NCBI RefSeq assembly: GCF_016583795.1 | Contig: NZ_NRRS01000035.1 | Span: forward strand, 1 to 35,740 | Source of the DNA: Rhabdochromatium marinum | GTDB lineage: Bacteria > Pseudomonadota > Gammaproteobacteria > Chromatiales > Chromatiaceae | Length of the DNA stretch: 35,740 nucleotides | Direction of reading: 5' to 3' | Shown: piece by piece, positions 26,029 to 34,938 of the stretch | How the letters are laid out: each line of letters starts with the position of its first letter | Numbering within the stretch: position 1 is the stretch's first letter | The notes under the pieces: generated by a model | What the model saw: only the letters and a program-made list of their open reading frames with translations | Told to the model about the DNA's origin: nothing | Database searches by the model: none | Program-made: the position numbers and the translations under genes

Positions 26029-27609
26029 TTAAACAACAGTCTGAGATGCCAAACCGCACGCCGTCGTTGGCTGCCATTGCGCGCGTAGCTGCTCAATTAC
26101 ATCCGAGGCCAGCAACCCGCGTTCGCCCGCCGCTGCGGCCTGATCCGCCGCCGCCGCATGCAGGCAGACACCGGCGCTGGCGGCCTGTTCAGCGTCCAGA
26201 CCTTGTGCCAGCAGGGCGGCAATGATTCCAGTCAACACATCCCCCATGCCGCCGCTGGCCATGCCGGGATTGCCCTGGCTGCACAAGGCTGGCGCTTGCA
26301 GCCCGCCAGCGGCGATCAGGGTGCCAGCCCCTTTTAAGACCACCACACCGCCGTAGCAGCGCTGCAACTCAGTGACGGCGGCGAAACGATCTGCGGCGAT
26401 GTCTGCTGTGTTACAGCCGAGCAGGCGTGCCGCTTCGCCAGGGTGCGGTGTCAGCACCCAGTGGTCGCGATGCTGTGGCTGCTCGGCCAGCAGATTCAGC
26501 GCATCAGCATCCACCACTAGGGGGCGTGCGCGGCTATCCGGTTGGTGCATGACCACGTCAAACAGGGCGCGCCCCCAGGCGTCACGCCCCAGACCTGGCC
26601 CCAGCGCCAGCACGTCGCTGCGCGCCAGCAGCGTGGCCAGTGGCTCGGCTGGTGCCGCAGTCTGCGCAGTGACCGCCGGCGGGATGTCTGCCACCCCGGT
26701 AACCATGAGTTCCGGGCGGGTCAGATTCAGCCAGGCGGCGTGCTGGGGATGGGTGGCAATGCTGACCAGTCCGGCACCGGTGCGCAGCGCCGCCTCGCCG
26801 CATAGGTGGGTGGCACCACTCAGGCCGGGTGCACCGCCAATCACTAGCAGATGACCGCAGTGTCCCTTGTGGGCGGTGCGCGGCCGTGGCGGTATGCGCG
26901 TCCGTTCTTTGAGCCAAGCGGTGCGCCGTGCGGACGGGCGTTGGCTGGCATAGACGGCGGCCGGCACCTCCAGGGCATCAAAGGCGATGCGGCCGGTGCA
27001 ATCCGGCCCCTGACCGGTAAAGAGTCCCTGTTTGAGCCCGATGAAGCTCAGCGTGGCCTCGGCACGGATGGCGTCGCCCAGCACGCAGCCGGTGTCAGCA
27101 CTCAGACCCGAGGGGATATCCACGGCCAATACCGGTGCGTGGTTCGCATTGGCGCGCGCAATCGCCGCTGCCAGGTCGCCACTGACCGGGCGGGTTAGCC
27201 CGGTGCCGAGCAGGGCATCGACAATCAGGTCCACAGTGTCGTTCCAGTCGGGCCAAGCGTGGACTTTAGCACCCGTCTCGGCATAGGCTGCGGCAGCCGT
27301 TGCCGCTGCGCCACGCAGGCGGCTGTAATCCCCCACGGAGATCAGCTGCACCTGCCGTCCAGCTTGTTGCGCCAAGCGCGCCAGCACATAGCCATCACCA
27401 CCATTGTTGCCGGGGCCGGCCAGGACCATCAGGCGCTGTGCCTGCGGCCAAGCGCGCGCCAGCCACTGCCACAGGGCCGCGCCGGCTCGCTCCATCAGGG
27501 TTGTACCTGGAATACCAAAGTGCTCAATGGCGCACGTATCCAGTGCCCGCACCTGTGAGGCCCGGTAAAGTGCATAGGGCAGCTGCTCCCCCATGGCCCA
27601 TTCCCCCAT
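26029..27609 (-). CDS. nnr: Bifunctional NAD(P)H-hydrate repair enzyme Nnr
   Basis: Repairs hydrated NAD(P)H. The N-terminal YjeF domain (about 1-215) is the epimerase, with AGPGNNGGDGYVLAR and the VDALLGTGL segment. The C-terminal ribokinase-like domain (about 230-520) is the ADP-dependent dehydratase, with GGAPGLSGATHL, GPGLGRDAWG, LTPHPGEAARLL and NPGMASGGMGDVLTG. The length of 526 is normal for the fused form. The start at 27609 is supported by GAGGAG nine bases upstream; a second in-frame ATG at 27594 is possible. It is divergent from queG over 91 bp. Confidence 0.96.
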   Translation of the reverse strand: MGEWAMGEQLPYALYRASQVRALDTCAIEHFGIPGTTLMERAGAALWQWLARAWPQAQRLMVLAGPGNNGGDGYVLARLAQQAGRQVQLISVGDYSRLRGAAATAAAAYAETGAKVHAWPDWNDTVDLIVDALLGTGLTRPVSGDLAAAIARANANHAPVLAVDIPSGLSADTGCVLGDAIRAEATLSFIGLKQGLFTGQGPDCTGRIAFDALEVPAAVYASQRPSARRTAWLKERTRIPPRPRTAHKGHCGHLLVIGGAPGLSGATHLCGEAALRTGAGLVSIATHPQHAAWLNLTRPELMVTGVADIPPAVTAQTAAPAEPLATLLARSDVLALGPGLGRDAWGRALFDVVMHQPDSRARPLVVDADALNLLAEQPQHRDHWVLTPHPGEAARLLGCNTADIAADRFAAVTELQRCYGGVVVLKGAGTLIAAGGLQAPALCSQGNPGMASGGMGDVLTGIIAALLAQGLDAEQAASAGVCLHAAAADQAAAAGERGLLASDVIEQLRAQWQPTTACGLASQTVV

Positions 27610-27700
27610 TGAGTACGTCTCCTCTTAACCAATCCGCCTTAGATTAGTATGATCCCCCTTCCCGGCACCTGCAAAGCTCACCCCACAGCCGTGATCGGTT
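27610..27700. promoter_or_regulatory. Divergent promoter region of nnr and queG
   Basis: 91 bp between divergent starts. On the minus strand GAGGAG (the nnr ribosome-binding site) is preceded by an AT-rich stretch around 27635-27655 containing CATACTAATC, a plausible -10 area. No clear box could be chosen for queG, which also lacks a strong Shine-Dalgarno sequence. Confidence 0.4.
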
Positions 27701-28795
27701 ATGACACCCGCAGCACTCGCCACACAAATTAAACGCTGGGGCCGTGAACTCGGCTTTCAGCAAATCGGCATCGCCGGCTGTGACCTGGAGCCGGCCGGGC
27801 GCTATCTGGATGGCTGGTTGCAGCGCGGCTGGCATGGTCAGATGCACTACATGGCCCGGCATGGTTCCAAGCGCAGCCGCCCGAGCGAGCTGTTGCCCGG
27901 CACCCAGCGGGTTATCTGCGCGCGCATGGACTATCTGCCGGAACCCGGCGCCGCCATTTCCGCTGCTTGCGATCATCCCATCCAGGCCTTCATTTCGCGC
28001 TATGCCCTGGGGCGTGATTATCACAAGGTGCTACGCGCGCGCCTGAAACAACTCGCCCTGCGCATTGAGGCTGACATTGGGCCCTATCAATGGCGCCCCT
28101 GGGTTGACTCCGCCCCGGTGATGGAAAAACCGCTGGCACAGGCCGCCGGGCTGGGCTGGATCGGCAAGCATACCAATCTCATTCACCCGCATGCCGGCTC
28201 CTGGTTCTTTTTGGGCGAACTCTATGTCGATTTGCCCTTGCCGCTCGATGCGCCGCAATCCAGCCATTGCGGAACCTGTCAGGCGTGCCTGGATGTGTGT
28301 CCCACCCGTGCCATCGTCAAGCCCTATGAACTGGACGCGCGCCTGTGCATCTCCTATCTGACCATCGAGCTGGCCGGTGCCATCCCGCTGCCACTGCGCC
28401 CTCTGATCGGCAATCGCATCTATGGGTGTGATGACTGTCAACGGGTGTGCCCCTGGAACCGCTTTGCGCAACTCAGTCCGGAACCCGATTTCCAACCGCG
28501 CCAGGGGTTGGATACCGCCAGTCTGATCGAACTCTTCGCCTGGGAGGAAGCGGAATTCCTCGCCCGCACCCAGGGCAGCGCTATTCGCCGTATCGGGTAT
28601 CAGCGCTGGCTGCGCAACATCGCCATTGCGTTGGGCAATGCGGCGCCGACTCAGTCGGTGCTCCAAGCGCTGGCAGCGCGCCAGGATCACCCCGATCCCC
28701 TGATTCGCGAGCATATCCACTGGGCCTTGGCACGACAACGCCAAGGGCGCCACAATGACAAACCGCTCGATGTTTTGGCCCCTTCACCCGCATAG
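27701..28795 (+). CDS. queG: Epoxyqueuosine reductase QueG
   Basis: QueG carries out the last step of queuosine synthesis in tRNA, reducing epoxyqueuosine with cobalamin and two [4Fe-4S] clusters. The 364-residue protein has the DUF1730 region with HYMARHG and YALGRDYHKVLR, the VDSAPVMEKPLAQAAGLGWI active-site segment, and the two cluster motifs CGTCQACLDVCPTRAI and CDDCQRVCPWNRFA. A HEAT-like C-terminus follows. Length is normal. The TAG stop is followed within 13 bp by the HTH-ferredoxin gene, so they are probably co-transcribed. Confidence 0.97.
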   Translation: MTPAALATQIKRWGRELGFQQIGIAGCDLEPAGRYLDGWLQRGWHGQMHYMARHGSKRSRPSELLPGTQRVICARMDYLPEPGAAISAACDHPIQAFISRYALGRDYHKVLRARLKQLALRIEADIGPYQWRPWVDSAPVMEKPLAQAAGLGWIGKHTNLIHPHAGSWFFLGELYVDLPLPLDAPQSSHCGTCQACLDVCPTRAIVKPYELDARLCISYLTIELAGAIPLPLRPLIGNRIYGCDDCQRVCPWNRFAQLSPEPDFQPRQGLDTASLIELFAWEEAEFLARTQGSAIRRIGYQRWLRNIAIALGNAAPTQSVLQALAARQDHPDPLIREHIHWALARQRQGRHNDKPLDVLAPSPA

Positions 28796-28807
28796 GGAGT
28801 TTTGCGC

Positions 28808-30295
28808 ATGACCGACCTGCTTAGCCTCTCTCGCGCCGCGCGCCTGACCGGGGTCAGCCGTGGCACTTTGCAAAAGCGCATTCGCCACGGTGAGATTGAA
28901 ACCTTCGAGGGGCAGGTTCGGGTCTCGGATCTGCTGCGGCTGTATCCCAGTGTCAGCCTGGAACACAGCGGGCTGCTGAAACAGGTTGAGCGGATCAAGG
29001 CCAACGCCGTGCCGCGCGACCGCGATCCCGATCATCCCCTGCCCAGCCCCGAGGTGCTGCTGTCGCGCCTGCATGCGCTGAGTGATGCACTGGCGGAGCA
29101 AGTCAATCGCGCCAATGCCCTGCAAGGACTGCTTGACCAGTTGCGCGTGCAGCTGACCCAGACCATCCCGGAGCGCGCGACCCGCGAGCGTCTGCTTGGC
29201 TGGCTTGATGCCGAATGTGCCGCCATCGCTGAGCAGCCGGAAGCCGAGGCTCGTCGGCAATTGTTGGCGAAAGACAATTTCCTGCGCCTGATCGCCGCCA
29301 GCGTCAAAGTTATCCCGAGTGGGCATGAGTTTTTCGTCGAGGGGTCGGAGCCGATTCTGAATGCTGCCGTGCGGGCGGGTTTACGCATGAATTACGGTTG
29401 CTCGAACGGCCAGTGCGGTGCCTGCAAGGCGCGAGTGATTTCCGGTGAGGTGTGGAAGGTGCGGGATCACGACTATGTGCTCAGCGCCCGCGAACGACAG
29501 ATGGGCTATATGTTGGCGTGCAGCAACACGGCGGTTACGGATTTGGTGCTGGAGGCTGCTGAGGCCCACTCCACCGCTGACCTGCCACATCAGGAGATTC
29601 GTGCCCGTATCCGCAAACTCGAACGCCAGACCGATGATCTAATGCTGGTGCAGGTGCAACTGCCGCGCACCCAGACTTTGCGCTTCATTGCCGGGCAGTC
29701 GGTGCGCCTGCGGCTCAATAACGCTGCCGAGGCCGAGTGTCCCATCGCCAGCTGTCCCTGCAACGGCCGCACCCTGCATTTCTATGTCCGCCACCGCCAG
29801 GACGCTTTCAGCGACACCCTGTGGCAGCATGCGCAGATCCGCGATGCGGTGCTGGTCAAGGGGCCGTATGGCGACTTCGTGCTGCGGGAAGGCCATGCGG
29901 CGCCGGCGGTCTTTATTGCCTGCGGTGACGGCATTGCCCCCATTAAAAGCCTGATTGAGCATGCGGTGTCTATCGACAGTGTCGCCAGTTTGCATCTGTA
30001 CTGGTATAAGCCCGCCAGTGAAGACTGGCTGACTAGCTGGTGTCGCGCCTTACAGGATGCGCTCGACAACTTTGCCTTCACCTTGCTCACGGATGCGGAC
30101 CCCACCGGGGTGCTGGCGCGCATTCAGGCTGACCTGCCCGAGCCTCGGGCAGCCTGTTATTACCTAGCGGGCATGGCCGGGCCGATCCGGCCCATTGAGC
30201 AGGTGCTGCGCACGCTTGAGCTGGAGGATGATCAGCTCAAGGTTGCTGAGCTCAGCAGCGGATCTGGGGACGCAGCGGCGGACGAGTGCCGTTGA
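28808..30295 (+). CDS. Fusion of MerR-like HTH, [2Fe-2S] ferredoxin and ferredoxin-reductase-like module
   Basis: A 495-residue protein whose full architecture I do not recognise. Residues 4-45 resemble a MerR/excisionase helix-turn-helix (LSLSRAARLTGVSRGTLQKRI). Residues 80-165 are helical and probably coiled. Residues 166-250 are a plant-type ferredoxin with all four ligands, C198, C203, C206 and C238 (CSNGQCGACKA ... ACSN). Residues 262-480 resemble the FAD/NAD(P) reductase module of CDP-glucoseen and phenol hydroxylase reductases (KGPYGDFVLREG, CGDGIAPIKSL). The RxYS flavin motif expected near 308-315 reads AECPIAS, so flavin binding is doubtful. GGGAG lies 8 bases before ATG 28808. It follows queG by 12 bp. 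Either a redox-sensing DNA-binding protein or an electron-transfer protein with a protein-interaction HTH; no target is evident. Confidence 0.85.
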   Translation: MTDLLSLSRAARLTGVSRGTLQKRIRHGEIETFEGQVRVSDLLRLYPSVSLEHSGLLKQVERIKANAVPRDRDPDHPLPSPEVLLSRLHALSDALAEQVNRANALQGLLDQLRVQLTQTIPERATRERLLGWLDAECAAIAEQPEAEARRQLLAKDNFLRLIAASVKVIPSGHEFFVEGSEPILNAAVRAGLRMNYGCSNGQCGACKARVISGEVWKVRDHDYVLSARERQMGYMLACSNTAVTDLVLEAAEAHSTADLPHQEIRARIRKLERQTDDLMLVQVQLPRTQTLRFIAGQSVRLRLNNAAEAECPIASCPCNGRTLHFYVRHRQDAFSDTLWQHAQIRDAVLVKGPYGDFVLREGHAAPAVFIACGDGIAPIKSLIEHAVSIDSVASLHLYWYKPASEDWLTSWCRALQDALDNFAFTLLTDADPTGVLARIQADLPEPRAACYYLAGMAGPIRPIEQVLRTLELEDDQLKVAELSSGSGDAAADECR

Positions 30296-30346
30296 TGGCG
30301 CGGCTGAGATGATTGCATTGGCTGTCATCCCTGCGGCGGATGCCAT

Positions 30347-30368
30347 AGAATGGCCGGCTTGCCATTCT
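30347..30368 (+). terminator. Short hairpin between the ferredoxin fusion gene and the SulP gene
   Basis: AGAATGG (30347-30353) pairs with CCATTCT (30362-30368) around an 8-base loop, in the 91-bp gap. It has no T-run. It could be a weak terminator or a leader structure of the SulP gene. Confidence 0.3.
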
Positions 30369-30386
30369 TCAGACTGAGCAACAGTA

Positions 30387-32150
30387 ATGCCGAGCTTCGC
30401 AATAAACGCCCATTGGTCCCTATTTTGGCCCTTCGTTCGCTGGTTGCCGCAGGTCACTGCGCAGGATTTGCGCGCAGATTTGCTTGCCGCGCTCACCGGA
30501 GCCATTATCGTGTTGCCGCAAGGCGTGGCCTTTGCCACCATTGCTGGGATGCCGCCGGAATACGGACTCTATGCCGGGATGGTGCCAGCCATCATCGCGG
30601 CTTTGTTTGGCTCTTCGCGCCATCTGGTGTCGGGGCCGACCACGGCGGCTTCGGTGGTGCTGTTTTCCGCGTTGTCACTGATGGCGACTCCCGGCACACC
30701 GGACTATGTCGCACTGGCCTTAACCCTCACCTTCATGGTTGGTGTGATCGAACTGGCCCTCGGCTTTGCCCGCCTGGGAGCGCTGGTGAATTTTATTTCG
30801 CACTCGGTGGTGGTGGGTTTTACCGCCGGTGCGGCTTTTTTGATCGCCGCCAAGCAGTTAAAGCATTTTTTCGGCATCGAAATGGACAGCGGCGGTCATT
30901 TCCATGACATCCTGATCGAGTTTGGTCGCCATGCGGTGGAGGTTAACCCCTTTGCAACCCTGGTGGGCGCTATCACGCTCGCGGTTGGGATCGCGGTGCG
31001 CGTGTGGATGCCGCGCTTCCCTTACATGATCGCTGCGATGCTATGCGGAAGTGTGGCGGCGGTGCTCTTCGATCAGTTGCTGGGGTCTGATTACACGGGG
31101 ATCGTCACTGTGGGCGCCTTGCCGGCGAGTCTGCCGCCGCTGTCGGCGCCCAGTTTCGCGCTGGACCATATCAAGGAGCTGGCTCCTACGGCGCTGGCTG
31201 TGACGCTGTTTGCGCTGACGGAGGCGGTCTCCATTGGTCGCTCATTGGCCGTGCGTGGGGGCTATCGCATCGACGGCAATCAGGAATTCATTGGGCAGGG
31301 ATTGTCCAATATCGCTGGTGCCTTTTTCTCCGGCTATGTAGCGACGGGTTCGTTTAACCGCAGTGGGGTGAATTTCGAAGCCGGGGCGCGCACCCCGCTG
31401 GCGTCCATCTTTGCCGCGCTGCTGCTGATGGTGATTGTGCTGCTGGTGGCTCCGCTGGCCAGTTATCTACCCAAGGCGGCGATGGCTGGGGTGCTCTTCC
31501 TGGTGGCCTGGGGGCTGATCGACCGTAAGGAAATTCGCCATATTCTGCATGCCTCGCGGCGTGAAGCGGCTGTCTTGGCGGTGACCTTTTTCTCGGCGCT
31601 GTTTCTGGAGCTTGAATTCGCGATCTTTGCCGGCGTGCTGCTGTCCCTGGTGCTCTATCTGGAGCGCACCTCAAAACCGCGTATCGTTACCCTGGCACCG
31701 GATCCACGGCTGCCGAAACGCGCCTTCTCCGATGCGACTGATGTGCAACAGTGCCCGCAGGTGCGCTACATACGCATTGACGGTTCCCTGTTTTTTGGCT
31801 CGGTTGCGCATGTCGAGCGCGCCTTTGATGTGCTGCGGGCGCGCTTCTCCAGCCAAAAGCATCTGGCCATCATGGCCGATGGCATCAACTTTGTTGATCT
31901 CCAAGGCGCACAGACACTGCTGGATGAAGCCGTCAGGCGACGCGCAGACGGAGGCGGCCTGTACCTGATCAATGTCAAACATGGACTCTGGGAGACTCTG
32001 GACTCCGCCGGCTTCCTGGATACCATTGAGGTTCGCAATGTGTTCCAGACAAAAGAAGCCGGCGTTCGCGCCATTTACCACAAACTGGATCACGACCTCT
32101 GTTCAGTCTGCGAAAAACGCGTGTTTGTTGAGTGTGGGCTACTGAAGTAA
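30387..32150 (+). CDS. SulP family anion transporter with STAS domain
   Basis: A 587-residue inner-membrane transporter of the SLC26/SulP family, which moves sulfate, bicarbonate or other anions. The membrane domain has the family signature LPQGVAFATIAGMPPEYGLYAGM near residue 45, SGPTTAASV, and about 12-14 helices. The cytoplasmic STAS domain follows (about 450-555: YIRIDGSLFFGSVAHVERAF, IMADGINFVDLQGAQTL). After STAS is a short tail with three cysteines (C572, C575, C583; CSVCEKRVFVEC). Sulfate or bicarbonate cannot be decided from the sequence. Its stop is 25 bp from the stop of the convergent chemoreceptor gene. ATG 30387 matches the usual length. Confidence 0.92.
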   Translation: MPSFAINAHWSLFWPFVRWLPQVTAQDLRADLLAALTGAIIVLPQGVAFATIAGMPPEYGLYAGMVPAIIAALFGSSRHLVSGPTTAASVVLFSALSLMATPGTPDYVALALTLTFMVGVIELALGFARLGALVNFISHSVVVGFTAGAAFLIAAKQLKHFFGIEMDSGGHFHDILIEFGRHAVEVNPFATLVGAITLAVGIAVRVWMPRFPYMIAAMLCGSVAAVLFDQLLGSDYTGIVTVGALPASLPPLSAPSFALDHIKELAPTALAVTLFALTEAVSIGRSLAVRGGYRIDGNQEFIGQGLSNIAGAFFSGYVATGSFNRSGVNFEAGARTPLASIFAALLLMVIVLLVAPLASYLPKAAMAGVLFLVAWGLIDRKEIRHILHASRREAAVLAVTFFSALFLELEFAIFAGVLLSLVLYLERTSKPRIVTLAPDPRLPKRAFSDATDVQQCPQVRYIRIDGSLFFGSVAHVERAFDVLRARFSSQKHLAIMADGINFVDLQGAQTLLDEAVRRRADGGGLYLINVKHGLWETLDSAGFLDTIEVRNVFQTKEAGVRAIYHKLDHDLCSVCEKRVFVECGLLK

Positions 32151-32175
32151 AGCATTTGTGGGACTATGGCTGCGT

Positions 32176-34275
32176 TCAGAAACGCTCGAAGTCGTCGGAA
32201 TCCACTGTGGATCCGGCAAAATTTTCGCTGATGTTGGCGTTGCCACTCGATTGGCTGCTGTGGGTTTTGGGCGTGTGCACCGCGCTGCGGGGCTGATTCC
32301 CAGCGCCGATGCGGAAGAAGGACATGGTCTCCTGCAGCTGGCTGGCCTGACCGCTCAACTCCTCAGACGTTGCCGCAAGTTGCTCAGATGAAGAGGCATT
32401 CTGTTGGGTGGTTTTATCGAGCTGGCTCATGGCATCGTTGATCTGCCCGATACCCGAGGCCTGTTCTCCGGAAGCTGCGGTGATCTCTTCAATGAGATCC
32501 GCCGTCTTGACGATGTTAGGCACCATCTGATCAAGCAACTTCCCGGCCTCTTCGGCAATACCGACGCTGCCGGTGGCAAGTTGGTTGATCTGCTGAGCAG
32601 TAACTCCGCTGTTCTCGGCCAGCTTGCGCACCTCGGCAGCCACCACGGTGAAGCCTTTGCCATGCTCGCCGGCGCGAGCAGCCTCAATGGCGGCGTTAAG
32701 CGCCAGCAGATTGGTTTTGTAGGCAATCTCTTCGATCATGCCGATCTTGCTGGCGATTTCTTTCATGGCATTGACCGTGCGCTTGACGGCTTCGCCGCCG
32801 CGCCGTGCCTCATCCGCCGAACTCTTGGCGATGTCATTGGTCACGCGAGCGTTCTCGGTGTTTTGCTGCACCGATGAATTGAGCTGCTCGATGCTCGCCG
32901 TGGTCTCCTCCACACTGGCCGCTTGCTCGGTCGCGCCCTGACTCAGTGACTGCGCCGTCGAGCTGACTTGGTTCGACGCCGAGGAGAGATTTTCCGCACC
33001 CACGCGAACCTCGCCCACGATTTGCCGGAGGCGCTCGACCATGGCAAACATATCCTTGTAAACGCCGCGCAGGTTCGTTTGATCGAACTTGATATCCAGA
33101 TTGCCTTGGGCAACCTCACGCGTGACCCCGGCGATCACCGCCGGCTCTCCACCGAGTTGCTTCATGATATTCCGCGTCAGCAGGACGGCAATGGCAAGGC
33201 CGGTGATGACCGCCAACAAAGTTCCGTAGATGGCGACATTGATCGCCCACGCCGATGTGGTCTTAAGATTGGCCATCCGCGTGTCCATCAAGGCCTCTTC
33301 CCTTGCCTTGAAGGTCTGAATTTGTTCACGGAATTTGTCGAAGAATACCTTGCCTTTTTCCTCTCCAACCAACCTGGCCATGTCATCCATGGTCTTGGCA
33401 TTACCAATGTCGCGACGCAGCGCAATCTGGACTTCAACAACATTGTTGATCCAGTCAGTTATGGTGGTCTTGATCTCTTCCAACAGCGCAACCTGGGCGG
33501 GATTGTCATCCACGGTTTTCGACAAGGCAGCGACTAACGCATAAAAATTGGCCTTGCCGTCCGTATAGGGTTGGAGAAAGTCCTCCTTGCCCGCGAGAAG
33601 ATAACCGCGCATTCCGGTTTCCATGTCAACGGCGGCGCCAAGGATTGCCCGCGCACTCGCAATCACCTCATAGGTGTGATCCACCCAGCCCGCTAATTGC
33701 CTGAGATCTTCAATAGTGGTCGCTATTCTTGCCTTGGCCTGGCGTTGTTGCATCAACTGCTGTTCGCGTTCGATAAAGGTGGCTATCTGCTCGCGAAACT
33801 GATCAAAGTATTGCTTACCCCGGGCTTCCCGAACCAGCTTGGCCATGTCGTTCATGGTCTTCGCATTGCCGATTTCCCGTCGCAGCGCAATGGCCGGTTC
33901 GGTGACATTGACTTGCCACTGATCAATGGTTTCCTGAGTCTCGGCTAGCAATTGCACCTGGGCAGGGTTGTCATCGACGGTCTTTGATAGCTTGTCAATC
34001 AAAGCATCAAAAGCCTGTTTGCCGCTCTTGTAGGGGGCTAGAAACTCCTCCTTGCCGGCAAGCAGATAGCCGCGCATACCCGTTTCCATATCGACGGCAG
34101 CCTCTTCGATGCTGGAGGCTTCGGCGAGGGTTTCGTAAGTATGGTTGACCCATTGAAAATTCTGCAGCAATGAATGAATGCTGGTGTAGACCACGATTGA
34201 AATGCCAATCATGAGGGCTAAAATCAGACCATTGCCTGAAAGAAGCTGAGTTCTGAATTTTAAGTGTCCAATCAT
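32176..34275 (-). CDS. Methyl-accepting chemotaxis protein with duplicated CHASE3 sensor
   Basis: A 699-residue transmembrane chemoreceptor. Helix 1 (about 11-33) and helix 2 (about 343-368) bracket a periplasmic region made of two similar CHASE3-like units of about 137 residues (42-178 and 197-333), repeated at a 155-residue offset. Both contain [26 protein letters not shown] and [13 protein letters not shown] motifs. A HAMP domain (about 369-425) and a long methyl-accepting signalling domain follow, with the conserved hairpin tip [20 protein letters not shown] and [20 protein letters not shown]. The C-terminal 40 residues are a Ser/Asn-rich flexible tail ending DDFERF; I am not certain it is a CheR tether. 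No che genes are nearby. The ligand is unknown. Confidence 0.95.
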   Translation of the reverse strand: MIGHLKFRTQLLSGNGLILALMIGISIVVYTSIHSLLQNFQWVNHTYETLAEASSIEEAAVDMETGMRGYLLAGKEEFLAPYKSGKQAFDALIDKLSKTVDDNPAQVQLLAETQETIDQWQVNVTEPAIALRREIGNAKTMNDMAKLVREARGKQYFDQFREQIATFIEREQQLMQQRQAKARIATTIEDLRQLAGWVDHTYEVIASARAILGAAVDMETGMRGYLLAGKEDFLQPYTDGKANFYALVAALSKTVDDNPAQVALLEEIKTTITDWINNVVEVQIALRRDIGNAKTMDDMARLVGEEKGKVFFDKFREQIQTFKAREEALMDTRMANLKTTSAWAINVAIYGTLLAVITGLAIAVLLTRNIMKQLGGEPAVIAGVTREVAQGNLDIKFDQTNLRGVYKDMFAMVERLRQIVGEVRVGAENLSSASNQVSSTAQSLSQGATEQAASVEETTASIEQLNSSVQQNTENARVTNDIAKSSADEARRGGEAVKRTVNAMKEIASKIGMIEEIAYKTNLLALNAAIEAARAGEHGKGFTVVAAEVRKLAENSGVTAQQINQLATGSVGIAEEAGKLLDQMVPNIVKTADLIEEITAASGEQASGIGQINDAMSQLDKTTQQNASSSEQLAATSEELSGQASQLQETMSFFRIGAGNQPRSAVHTPKTHSSQSSGNANISENFAGSTVDSDDFERF
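33277..33687 (-). repeat. CHASE3 unit 2 of the chemoreceptor
   Basis: Codes for residues 197-333 of the chemoreceptor. It aligns without gaps to unit 1 at an offset of 155 codons, for example [20 protein letters not shown] against [20 protein letters not shown]. It is followed directly by transmembrane helix 2. Confidence 0.85.
33742..34152 (-). repeat. CHASE3 unit 1 of the chemoreceptor
   Basis: Codes for residues 42-178, beginning QWVNHTYE just after transmembrane helix 1. It is joined to unit 2 by an 18-residue helical linker. The two copies have diverged at the DNA level, especially in third codon positions, so the duplication is not recent. Confidence 0.85.
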
Positions 34276-34397
34276 TTTTTAATCCACGTTCCCGGGCTGA
34301 TAAGTCAGGTAAACGCCAATTGTGAGAACCTGTATGGCGTTAGTGCAGATAGCCGTTGATTTGAAACAAATGCCAGGTTGTCTTTAGCTGCCCCTGT

Positions 34398-34607
34398 TCA
34401 ATCTCCGCCGTCCCCACCGCCATCGCCTCCATCATCAAAACCACCGTATGAGATGGATCCGGCTCGTTGGGCAAGCTTAAAAAGAAGCACGAAAACAGCA
34501 ATTCCAAAAACAATGGGACAAAAGGCTCCTTCCTGCCAATGTGTGGAAAAGAGGTCGAGACAAGAAAAGGCTGCCAATGCGATGATAAGCCAAATGATGA
34601 ATGACAT
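34398..34607 (-). CDS. Small two-helix membrane protein with Gly/Asp tail
   Basis: A 69-residue protein I do not recognise by name. From ATG 34607 (MSFIIWLIIALAAFSCLDLF) it has two hydrophobic helices (about 2-19 and 31-46), separated by THWQEGAFC. After them comes an unusual tail of Gly and Asp (GGFDDGGDGGGDGGD). GGAG lies 5 bases before this ATG, which favours it over an in-frame ATG at 34628. The tail composition recalls small proteins whose disordered acidic ends bind metal or partners, but that is only analogy. It is on the same strand as the chemoreceptor and 122 bp upstream of it. Confidence 0.7.
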   Translation of the reverse strand: MSFIIWLIIALAAFSCLDLFSTHWQEGAFCPIVFGIAVFVLLFKLAQRAGSISYGGFDDGGDGGGDGGD

Positions 34608-34920
34608 ATAAGCTCCGGTGTTTTCCAACAGCCCTCGCTCATTAGCCTCAGCACTATAACCCTACCCGGAAAGGCTGAACAGGATCAATGTCCATGCTGA
34701 AAAATCCGACTGCTGCTACCAGGAGAGCGTCGCTAGGGACCACAGTCATGCTGCAGTTTTGAGACTTTATCCACAAAAAATTACTTGCCGTACTATTTGC
34801 GCTGCACTATGCTCAAGTGACGATTAACACTAAAGTGATAGCCATCGCGATACTGCACATGGAGCAGAGCAATCAGTCCCCTTAATCCCTTGGCTCAGTA
34901 CAGATATCGCCACCTTAGAG
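34608..34920. other. Intergenic region, 313 bp, with one candidate promoter
   Basis: No gene is supported here. The stretch is less GC-rich than its surroundings, which suggests foreign or relaxed sequence. It divides the small membrane protein from the leucine-rich-repeat gene, which are divergent. Apart from the candidate promoter at 34785-34813 I see no repeat or RNA. Confidence 0.5.
34785..34813 (+). promoter_or_regulatory. Candidate promoter of the leucine-rich-repeat gene
   Basis: TTGCCG (34785-34790) and TATGCT (34808-34813) are exactly 17 bp apart, downstream of an A-rich stretch. It points toward the gene at 34939, leaving a leader of about 120 bases. Confidence 0.4.
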
Positions 34921-34938
34921 TTGTCACTACAGTCGGGT

